Origin: DATLCI01 sp046714215
GTDB taxonomy: Bacteria > Acidobacteriota > Terriglobia > Terriglobales > Acidobacteriaceae
DNA length: 15,674 bases
Assembly: GCA_046714215.1 (NCBI GenBank)
Contig: JBKKBM010000125.1
Span: 1 to 15,674 of the forward strand
Direction of reading: 5' to 3'
The number at the start of each line of letters is the position of its first letter. Positions within the stretch are counted from its first letter, which is position 1. The notes under the pieces were generated by a model that had not been told where the DNA came from, did not search any database, and was given only the letters and a program-made list of their open reading frames with translations. A program made the position numbers and the translations under genes. Of the stretch, positions 1-5,718 are shown piece by piece.

Positions 1-1059
1 ATCCTGGAGTCGGTGATGCGGCGTAATCCGAAGCACACCGGCGCCAACCACTACTACATCCATGCGGTAGAGGCGTCGCACCATCCGGAGCGCGCGCTGA
101 AGGCGGCGGACCGGCTGCGGGACCTTAAGCTAAGTGCGGGGCACCTAGTCCATATGCCCGCCCACATTTATCTGCGGACGGGAGATTACGCCTCCGCGGC
201 GGACGTCAACGTGGTGGCTGCCAATGCCGACCGCGCGTACATCACGCGCAGCGGCAGCAAGAGCGGCCTGTACCCGCTCTTCTATTACTCGCACAACATC
301 CACTTCCAGGCGTTGGCGGACGCTTTTGCCGGACGCTACGTCAGCGCGAAGAAAGCGGCAGACATGCTGGTCAAGCACGTGGCTGCGGCGATTAAAGATC
401 TCCCGCCCGTGGAACTGTTCATGCCCACTCCGACTTATGTCGCGGTGCGCTTCAACAAGTGGGACGACGTAGCCAAGGAGCCGGAGCCAGACAAGGCGCA
501 CCTTATCCATCACGCGGCCTGGCAGTGGGGACAAGGGATGGCGAGCGTCGCCAAGGGCGATCTGAAGGCAGCGGAAGCGAAGCTCGCGGCGCTGAAGTCA
601 GAGGTAGAGAAAGCGCCGGCGGAAGCGATGGTGGACAAGAACTCGGTGAAGACAGTGTTTGGATTGGCGGCCCACTATCTGGAGGCGCGCATCGCGGAGG
701 CGAAGAAGGACTACGCCGGCGCGGAGAAGCACTATCAGATGGCGGCTGATATTCATGACGGCTTCAACTACATCGAACCGCCGGAGTGGCCGTTCCCCGT
801 GTATGAGGCGATTGGCAACATGCAGGTGAAGGCCGGCAAAGCCGCCGAGGCGGAGAAGTCCTTCCGCGCTGACCTCAAACGCAATCCACGCAATGGACGC
901 TCGCTGTACGGGCTGATGCAGAGCTTGAAGGCGCAAGGGAAGGATGCGTCCGCGCGCCTAGTGGAGCTCGAGTACAAAGAAGCGTGGAAGCAGGCTGACA
1001 CGCAACTGGGTGGCACGATGACGGTCAACGAGAAGGCGAAGAAGGTCGCCAAGCGCTGA
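1..1059 (+). CDS. Tetratricopeptide-repeat protein, 5'-truncated by window edge
   Basis: The reading frame is open from the first base (Ile-Leu-Glu-Ser-Val-Met-Arg-Arg...), so the gene begins upstream and the GTG at 13 and ATG at 16 are internal codons. The visible 352 residues are mostly helical. They show TPR-like helix pairs: an Ala-rich 'PERALKAADRL' repeat near the start, 'GDYASAADVN', 'KKDYAGAEKHYQMAADIH', and a C-terminal repeat reading 'KAGKAAEAEKSFRADLKRNP'. Two His-containing motifs, 'GANHYYIHAVEAS' and 'HLVHMPAHIYLRTGDY', lie in the first TPR region. They look conserved rather than random and could form a ligand or metal site, which is inference. I see no catalytic domain in this portion and no signal peptide, because the N terminus is missing. 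The stop TGA is at 1057-1059, 36 bp before mrp. Function is unknown; a protein-interaction scaffold role is the default for TPR folds. Confidence 0.8.
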   Translation: MLESVMRRNPKHTGANHYYIHAVEASHHPERALKAADRLRDLKLSAGHLVHMPAHIYLRTGDYASAADVNVVAANADRAYITRSGSKSGLYPLFYYSHNIHFQALADAFAGRYVSAKKAADMLVKHVAAAIKDLPPVELFMPTPTYVAVRFNKWDDVAKEPEPDKAHLIHHAAWQWGQGMASVAKGDLKAAEAKLAALKSEVEKAPAEAMVDKNSVKTVFGLAAHYLEARIAEAKKDYAGAEKHYQMAADIHDGFNYIEPPEWPFPVYEAIGNMQVKAGKAAEAEKSFRADLKRNPRNGRSLYGLMQSLKAQGKDASARLVELEYKEAWKQADTQLGGTMTVNEKAKKVAKR

Positions 1060-1083
1060 AGGCGTGGCTCCCGCTGTCCCGCG

Positions 1084-1089
1084 TATAAT
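1084..1089 (+). promoter_or_regulatory. Consensus -10 box (TATAAT) just upstream of mrp
   Basis: A perfect TATAAT ends 6 bases before the mrp ATG. No convincing -35 hexamer is visible 16-18 bp upstream (the sequence there is GC-rich, around ggcgtg). If this is a real -10, transcription would begin at or next to the start codon, giving a leaderless mRNA. No Shine-Dalgarno precedes the ATG, which fits that reading. Position and sequence are seen; promoter activity is inferred. Confidence 0.45.
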
Positions 1090-1095
1090 TTCCGT

Positions 1096-1944
1096 ATGGG
1101 TGCACACGGACATTCACACGCGGGGCAGCAACAGCCTGCTCCTACACCGCTGCCGGGAATCGGCGCGATTGTTGCGGTCGGATCAGGCAAGGGTGGCGTC
1201 GGCAAAACCACCATCGCCGTCAACCTGGCCATCGCTTTGGCCAAGATGGGGAACAAAGTTGGGCTGCTCGACGCCGACATCTACGGGCCCAACGTTCCGC
1301 TGATGATGGGCGCGAGCGGCCAGCCGCGGCTGGTGAATGAGAACCGCATCGAGCCGCTGGAAGCATTTGGCGTAAAACTCATCTCCGTGGGGCTGCTGAA
1401 TCCGGGCGACAAGCCTCTGGTGTGGCGCGGTCCCATGCTGCATCAGATGATCCGCCAGTTCCTGCAGCAAGTGGAGTGGGGCGAACTCGACTTCCTCATC
1501 GTCGACCTGCCGCCGGGCACGGGCGACGTCGTTATCTCGCTCGTGCAGACCGTGCCCATTACCGGCGCGGTCGTGGTCACCACTCCATCCGATGTCTCAC
1601 TGCAGGATGGGCGGAAGGCGATCGAAATGTTTCGCCAGGTGAAGGTCGACATCCTTGGATTAGTCGAGAACATGGGAAACTTTACCTGTCCGCATTGCCA
1701 GCATGAGATCGACATCTTCTCCAAAGGTGGAGGCGAGCGCACGGCCCGGCAGTTTGGCATCGACTTCCTGGGAACCATCGAACTCGACGCCGCGATCCGC
1801 AAAGGCGGCGATAGCGGACATCCCATCGCGCTGCTGGGCGAAGGCGTGGAGGGCGCGAAGTCGCTCTACGAGTTGGCCAAGCAGGTGAAAGAGCGCGCGC
1901 TGGACGTGGCGTCGCGGCAAGAGAACGTGATCGAGGTTAAGTAG
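1096..1944 (+). CDS. mrp: Mrp/ApbC (NBP35-type) Fe-S cluster carrier ATPase
   Basis: This 282-residue P-loop protein of the Mrp/NBP35 family is expected to bind a [4Fe-4S] cluster between two subunits and deliver it to apo-proteins in the cytoplasm. It has the deviant Walker A motif GKGGVGKTT at residues 31-39, the 'LLDADIYGPNVP' switch region (57-68), 'VDLPPGTGDV' (136-145) and the cluster-binding CPHC motif (Cys198 and Cys201). The N-terminal MIP18/DUF59 domain of many bacterial Mrp proteins is absent. In its place is a short His-containing tail, MGAHGHSHAG. Length is normal for the DUF59-less form. The start is the first ATG after a TATAAT box and there is no Shine-Dalgarno. It lies 36 bp after the TPR gene, and hrcA follows after its own promoter, so mrp may be monocistronic. 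Family assignment is secure; client proteins cannot be inferred. Confidence 0.95.
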   Translation: MGAHGHSHAGQQQPAPTPLPGIGAIVAVGSGKGGVGKTTIAVNLAIALAKMGNKVGLLDADIYGPNVPLMMGASGQPRLVNENRIEPLEAFGVKLISVGLLNPGDKPLVWRGPMLHQMIRQFLQQVEWGELDFLIVDLPPGTGDVVISLVQTVPITGAVVVTTPSDVSLQDGRKAIEMFRQVKVDILGLVENMGNFTCPHCQHEIDIFSKGGGERTARQFGIDFLGTIELDAAIRKGGDSGHPIALLGEGVEGAKSLYELAKQVKERALDVASRQENVIEVK

Positions 1945-1953
1945 CGCCATTTC

Positions 1954-1982
1954 TTGACACTCACTCCCACACTTCCTAGAAT
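1954..1982 (+). promoter_or_regulatory. Sigma-70-type promoter for the hrcA-grpE-dnaJ cluster
   Basis: TTGACA (1954-1959) is followed by exactly 17 bp and TAGAAT (1977-1982). The -35 is perfect and the -10 matches five of six bases. Transcription would start near 1989, giving a leader of about 86 nt before the hrcA ATG. The usual HrcA operator CIRCE (TTAGCACTC-N9-GAGTGCTAA) is not present here, so nothing visible links this promoter to HrcA autoregulation. Confidence 0.75.
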
Positions 1983-2039
1983 CAAGGAGGAGCGGGGCGT
2001 TGCCTCGTTCGCCTGCGACCAACAGCTAACCTTTTGCAT

Positions 2040-2052
2040 CTAAATAATTTAG
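2040..2052. promoter_or_regulatory. AT-rich palindrome in the hrcA leader
   Basis: CTAAATAATTTAG has perfect 5-bp arms around a 3-bp centre. It lies 22 bp before the hrcA ATG and overlaps an AGGTGG (2051-2056) that is too far from the ATG (18 nt) to be a standard Shine-Dalgarno. It is AT-rich in a GC-rich region, so it stands out. It could be a protein-binding site or chance; the arms are too weak to make a stable RNA hairpin. Confidence 0.3.
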
Positions 2053-2074
2053 GTGGAACGCGAAACCTTATTTC

Positions 2075-3127
2075 ATGCCGCCGCAATCACAGATCGGACC
2101 GCGGGAACGCCAGATCCTGACCGCCATCGTAGAGACCTATATCTCGACGGGAGAGCCGGTGGGGTCGCGGACGCTTTCGCGCGCGAGCCAGGAAGGGCTG
2201 AGCGCGGCGACCATACGCAACGTGATGGCGGACCTGGCCGATGCGGGCTTCCTGGATCAGCCGCATACGTCCGCCGGACGGGTGCCCACGGCGGAGGCCT
2301 ACCGTTATTACGTAGAGCAGCTTTCCGGCAAGACCCACCTCTCGCATGTGGACCAGGCGAAATATGCGGAGTCATTCCGCGGCGTGGCGGATGTGCAGGA
2401 ATTCATGGAGCGCACCTCGCACGTGCTGTCGCTGGTATCGAGCGGCGTAGGAGTCGCTGTTTCGACGGGCGGCAGCAAGCACGCGCTGGAGCATGTGTAC
2501 TTCACGCGGCTGGCGGAGAAGAAGATCCTGGCGGTACTGGTGACCACGGCAGGAATCGTCCGCGACCGCGTGCTGCGCATGGAGCGCGACCTCAGCCAGA
2601 ACGACCTTGAGACCGTGGCGCGGTATCTCAACGAAAACTTCCGCGGCTGGACCATGGAGGCGATGCAGACGGAAATCGCTCGCCGGGTGGAACAGCAGCG
2701 CAGCGACTACGACCGCACTATGCAGTCGCTGGAGCAGCTTTACAAGGGTGGAGCGCTGGAACATGCCCCGTCGGAGAAGATGGTGTTTGTCGAGGGCGTG
2801 GCCAACCTGGTGGTCACGCAGGCGGACAAAGACCGATTGGGCCAACTGTTGCGCGCGTTGGAGGAGCGCCAGAAAGTGGCGGACATCCTCTCGGCGTATC
2901 TCGACACGCGCGAAGAGGCCGTGCGCGTGGTCATCGGCCTGGAAGATACCTTCCCGCAGATGAAGGACCTAGTGCTGATCGGGGCACCGGCGCGGGTCGG
3001 CGGCGAGGTCCGCGGCTCACTGGCAGTGATCGGCCCTACGCGCATGGACTATGAGGGCACCATTAATGCGGTGGGATACATCGCCAAGCTGTTTGACAAG
3101 ATTCTTAATGAAGTAGAGCAGCAGTAG
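2075..3127 (+). CDS. hrcA: Heat-inducible transcription repressor HrcA
   Basis: This 350-residue protein matches the HrcA family in length. The N-terminal winged-helix DNA-binding part (about 1-75) carries the signature 'RERQILTAIVETYISTGEPVGSRTL', followed by 'LSAATIRNVMADLADAGFLDQPHTSAGRVPT', the recognition-helix region. The C-terminal GAF-like dimerisation domain includes 'GVGVAVSTGGSK' replaced segments and ends with 'SLAVIGPTRMDYEGTINAVGYIAK', the family's typical C-terminal block. HrcA normally represses chaperone operons by binding CIRCE and is kept active by GroEL. The ATG at 2075 is the only start: an in-frame TAA lies at 2045-2047 and there is no Shine-Dalgarno nearby. The grpE ATG follows 39 bp downstream, so the two are probably cotranscribed. 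No CIRCE is visible upstream, so its targets are probably elsewhere in the genome. The family call is secure. Confidence 0.95.
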   Translation: MPPQSQIGPRERQILTAIVETYISTGEPVGSRTLSRASQEGLSAATIRNVMADLADAGFLDQPHTSAGRVPTAEAYRYYVEQLSGKTHLSHVDQAKYAESFRGVADVQEFMERTSHVLSLVSSGVGVAVSTGGSKHALEHVYFTRLAEKKILAVLVTTAGIVRDRVLRMERDLSQNDLETVARYLNENFRGWTMEAMQTEIARRVEQQRSDYDRTMQSLEQLYKGGALEHAPSEKMVFVEGVANLVVTQADKDRLGQLLRALEERQKVADILSAYLDTREEAVRVVIGLEDTFPQMKDLVLIGAPARVGGEVRGSLAVIGPTRMDYEGTINAVGYIAKLFDKILNEVEQQ

Positions 3128-3139
3128 GAATAGACCCCC

Positions 3140-3165
3140 CAGGACTCATAAACAGGACTCATAAC
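3140..3165 (+). repeat. 13-bp tandem duplication containing the grpE Shine-Dalgarno
   Basis: CAGGACTCATAAA (3140-3152) is followed directly by CAGGACTCATAAC (3153-3165); the two units share 12 of 13 bases. Each contains AGGA, and the second AGGA (3154-3157) is 9 nt before the grpE ATG, a workable Shine-Dalgarno spacing. The first copy lies 22 nt away. The result is a duplicated ribosome-binding leader. Confidence 0.85.
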
Positions 3166-3166
3166 C

Positions 3167-3706
3167 ATGGCTGACAAGACCAAAGTGAAAGACCCGCTGG
3201 AGTTGGAAGAGCATCCCAATGACGCGGACACGCCCACCGCGACGGTGACCGCCGATGACATCATCAAGAAGCTACAAGCGGAGCGCGATGGACTATACGA
3301 CCGCCTGGCGCGGCAGCAGGCGGAGTTTGAGAACCTGCGCAAGCGCACCGAGCGGGAGAAGCAGGAATTTCGCGAGTACGCGGTCGCAGACACGCTGCGT
3401 TCGCTGTTGCCCATCCTCGACAATTTCAACCTAGCGCTGCGGGTACAGGGCAGCAACGACGATCTGCGCAAAGGCGTGGAGCTGATTCGCAAGCAGATGG
3501 AAGACGCCATGACCAAGCTGGGATTGCAGCCAGTCCCGGCGCTGGGCGAACCCTTCGATCCGCGGCTGCATGAGGCGATTGAAGTGGTGGAGTCTTCGGA
3601 GGCGGAAGACAACCACGTTCTGGAAGAATTGCAGACCGGCTACAAGTTCAAAGAACGGCTGTTGCGGCCGGCCATGGTCCGCGTGGCGCGCAACCCTCAC
3701 CAGTAA
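3167..3706 (+). CDS. grpE: Nucleotide exchange factor GrpE
   Basis: This 179-residue GrpE homologue is expected to speed ADP release from DnaK in the cytoplasmic Hsp70 cycle. A polar, acidic N-terminal tail (about 1-30) leads into a long helix. That helix includes 'LYDRLARQQAEFENLRKRTE', the family's coiled-coil signature. A four-helix-bundle segment follows ('LLPILDNFNLALR' and 'GVELIRKQMEDAMTKLGL'). The C-terminal beta-wing region is 'FDPRLHEAIEVVES', then 'YKFKERLLRPAMVRVA', both diagnostic. The ATG has an AGGA 9 nt upstream inside the tandem duplication. It sits 39 bp after hrcA and 38 bp before dnaJ, with no terminator between, so an operon is likely. The dnaK gene that usually accompanies these is not in the window. 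Confidence 0.96.
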   Translation: MADKTKVKDPLELEEHPNDADTPTATVTADDIIKKLQAERDGLYDRLARQQAEFENLRKRTEREKQEFREYAVADTLRSLLPILDNFNLALRVQGSNDDLRKGVELIRKQMEDAMTKLGLQPVPALGEPFDPRLHEAIEVVESSEAEDNHVLEELQTGYKFKERLLRPAMVRVARNPHQ

Positions 3707-3744
3707 AATCCCCGTACAGAATTGATGATCGGACCTGACTGAAT

Positions 3745-4869
3745 TTGGCGACTAAAGAAAAACGCGATTACTACGAAGTGCTGGGCGTGGGCCGCGCTGC
3801 GACCGACCCGGAGCTCAAGGCCGCCTATCGCAAGCTGGCGCTGCAGCATCATCCGGACCGCAATCCCGGCGACGTGGGCGCGGAAGAGCGCTTCAAGGAG
3901 GCCAGCGAAGCCTATGGCGTGCTGTCTGACGCGGACAAGCGCGCCGCCTACGACCGCTTTGGCCATGCCGGGCTGAACGGCGGTGGTTTTGGCGGCGGCT
4001 TCCAGACCACGGTCGACATCAATGAGATATTCGGCGACTTCTTTGGCGACATCTTCGGCGGCGGTGGCGCAGGATCCCGGCGGCGGTCGCGCGCGCGCCA
4101 GGGCGGCGACCTCCGTGAGGACCTCTCTCTCACCTTTGAAGAAGCGGTCTTTGGCGTGAAGAAGCAAGTTAAGATGCGTCGCAACGAAGTGTGCGAGGTA
4201 TGCATCGGCAGCGGCGCGGCCGCGGGTAAGGCGGCGGTGCAGTGTACCGATTGCGGGGGGCGCGGACAGGTACGCTTCCAGCAGGGCTTCTTCAGCGTGG
4301 CGCGCAGTTGCGGACGCTGCGGCGGCACCGGACAGATCATCAAAGATCCATGCATGGCCTGTAAAGGGCATGTGCGCACGCAAAAGGAGTGTGCCATGGA
4401 AGTGCAGGTGCCCGCTGGCGTTGAAGATGGCACGCGCATCCGCTACAGTGAGCAGGGCGACGCCGGCATCCACGGCGGGCCCGCGGGCGACATGTATGTG
4501 GTGCTGCACGTGGCTGAACACGCGTTCTTCGAGCGCGAAAACGAAAATCTTTTTTGCGTGATGCCGCTCTCGTTTCCGCAGGCGTCGCTGGGCGCGGAGA
4601 TCAGTGTGCCCACGCTGTATGGCGGCCACAAGCTGAAAGTTCCCGAGGGCACGCAGTCGGGCACGCGTTTCCGCATCCGCAGTAAGGGTGTACCCATCCT
4701 CAACAGCACGGGCAAGGGCAGCCTCTATGTTGAGGTCAAAGTGGAGACGCCCACCAAGCTGAACAAGCGGCAGCGCGAGCTGATGCAGGAGCTGGAAACC
4801 CTGACCGAAGTAGAGAACAAGCCGCAGAAGGGCGGACTGCTGGACAAGGTCCGCGACATCTTCGGCTAG
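3745..4869 (+). CDS. dnaJ: Chaperone protein DnaJ (Hsp40, class A)
   Basis: This is a full-length class A J-protein of 374 residues. It should deliver unfolded substrates to DnaK and stimulate its ATPase. Order of parts: J-domain with 'KRDYYEVLGV' and the catalytic His-Pro-Asp at 36-38; Gly/Phe-rich linker (about 76-110); zinc-finger region with four Cys pairs at 150/153, 167/170, 189/192 and 203/206; then the two C-terminal beta domains and a dimerisation tail. The first three zinc repeats keep the CxxCxGxG form, but the fourth reads CMACKGHV and lacks the last glycine. The start is taken as TTG at 3745, because it gives the standard N terminus and an in-frame TGA lies at 3736-3738; only a CTG (3739) offers another start. 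No strong Shine-Dalgarno is visible. It follows grpE by 38 bp and precedes rsmE by 43 bp. Confidence 0.95.
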   Translation: MATKEKRDYYEVLGVGRAATDPELKAAYRKLALQHHPDRNPGDVGAEERFKEASEAYGVLSDADKRAAYDRFGHAGLNGGGFGGGFQTTVDINEIFGDFFGDIFGGGGAGSRRRSRARQGGDLREDLSLTFEEAVFGVKKQVKMRRNEVCEVCIGSGAAAGKAAVQCTDCGGRGQVRFQQGFFSVARSCGRCGGTGQIIKDPCMACKGHVRTQKECAMEVQVPAGVEDGTRIRYSEQGDAGIHGGPAGDMYVVLHVAEHAFFERENENLFCVMPLSFPQASLGAEISVPTLYGGHKLKVPEGTQSGTRFRIRSKGVPILNSTGKGSLYVEVKVETPTKLNKRQRELMQELETLTEVENKPQKGGLLDKVRDIFG

Positions 4870-4912
4870 CCGGTCTCGTCTCATCAAAAAAATCCCAAGA
4901 TCTGACAATCTA

Positions 4913-5641
4913 ATGACTCGCCGCCGCTGGATTGCCGACCAGGTAGAAGGTGACCGCGCCCTTCTGCTCGGAAAGAATGCGCATCACCTCACGCGCGTGC
5001 TACGCGCCAAGGTGGGCCAGGAGTTCGACATTGTTTATCAGGACAAGGTCTGCGGCGAGCGGGTGCGGACAGGACGCATCGCGAGCATCGAAGACGAGCG
5101 CGTGGTGTTCGAATTGGGTGCGGAAGTAGCGCAAGCGGAGTTACGCCGCATCACGCTGTTGCTGTCCATCTTTAAGTTCGACCGCATGGAGTGGGCGATC
5201 GAGAAGACGACGGAGTTGGGCGTGACGGCCATCCAGCCGGTGATCGCACGAAGAACAGATGCGCACCTGGCCGCGGCCGCGGGGAAGCGCGTCGAGCGTT
5301 GGCGGCGCATCGTGCATGAGGCGGCGCAGCAGTCACGGCGGGTGTCCATCCCGGAGATTCGCGAGCCGCTCAAGTTAAAAGACGTGCTCCAGACCGAGGG
5401 CGCATTGCGCATCGTGCTCGCCGAGGGTGGCGCTGACCTCAGCCTCGCAGAGGCCCTCGCTCATAGCGCGAACTCCCCCATCGTGTTGGCGGTCGGCCCC
5501 GAAGGCGGCTGGGCCGAGGATGAGCTCGAGCAATTCGCAGCGGCGGGCTGGACGGCAGCTTCGCTGGGCCCCACCATCCTGCGGGCGGAGACGGCGGCCA
5601 TCGCCGGGCTGGCGATTTGGGCGGCTTTTCCACAGAATTAA
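4913..5641 (+). CDS. rsmE: 16S rRNA (uracil(1498)-N3)-methyltransferase RsmE
   Basis: This 242-residue protein is a SPOUT-class, SAM-dependent methyltransferase expected to make m3U1498 in the 16S rRNA of the assembled 30S subunit. It has the N-terminal PUA-like region, with 'HHLTRVLRAKVGQEFDIV' near residues 24-41, and 'DRMEWAIEKTTELGVTAIQPV' in the middle. The trefoil-knot SAM site includes 'VGPEGGW' (194-200) and 'LGPTILRAETA' (218-228), both diagnostic for the family. Length is typical. The ATG is 43 bp after dnaJ with no terminator between; rsmE downstream of dnaJ is a recurrent bacterial arrangement, so it is probably the last gene of the hrcA operon. There is no clear Shine-Dalgarno. 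It ends in TAA, after which a short AT-rich gap precedes the helicase gene. Confidence 0.95.
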   Translation: MTRRRWIADQVEGDRALLLGKNAHHLTRVLRAKVGQEFDIVYQDKVCGERVRTGRIASIEDERVVFELGAEVAQAELRRITLLLSIFKFDRMEWAIEKTTELGVTAIQPVIARRTDAHLAAAAGKRVERWRRIVHEAAQQSRRVSIPEIREPLKLKDVLQTEGALRIVLAEGGADLSLAEALAHSANSPIVLAVGPEGGWAEDELEQFAAAGWTAASLGPTILRAETAAIAGLAIWAAFPQN

Positions 5642-5672
5642 CACTTTACCGCACATTTTTTCTTCGTTTTCC

Positions 5673-5701
5673 TTTCGCCCCTGCGATTTTTGGTTCATAA
5701 T
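5673..5701 (+). promoter_or_regulatory. Possible promoter in the AT-rich gap before the helicase-nuclease gene
   Basis: The 77-bp gap 5642-5718 is markedly T-rich against GC-rich flanks. CATAAT (5696-5701) matches the -10 consensus at five of six bases and ends 17 nt before the ATG. The hexamer 17 bp upstream, TTTCGC (5673-5678), is a poor -35. This is weak support for a separate promoter with a very short leader. Confidence 0.3.
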
Positions 5702-5718
5702 CACACCGGATCACTTAT

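Noticed and set aside
1954..1982. Possible CIRCE half-site: TTGACACTC resembles TTAGCACTC
   Set aside because: There is no GAGTGCTAA partner 9 bp away, and the sequence is better explained as the -35 of a 17-bp-spaced sigma-70 promoter.
2000..2029. Nine-codon leader peptide (TTG start, AGGAGG at 1985-1990) in the hrcA leader
   Set aside because: The expected transcription start (about 1989) falls inside the Shine-Dalgarno, so the mRNA would lack it. The start is TTG and there is no attenuator hairpin downstream.
3697..4908. 403-codon open frame antisense to dnaJ
   Set aside because: It is exactly opposite a complete, motif-rich dnaJ. Its His/Ala/Arg/Leu-rich composition is what the complement of GC-rich codons produces, and no domain is recognisable.
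5642..5718. T-rich gap after rsmE as an intrinsic terminator
   Set aside because: There are T-runs but no stem-loop before them, so I do not call a terminator.
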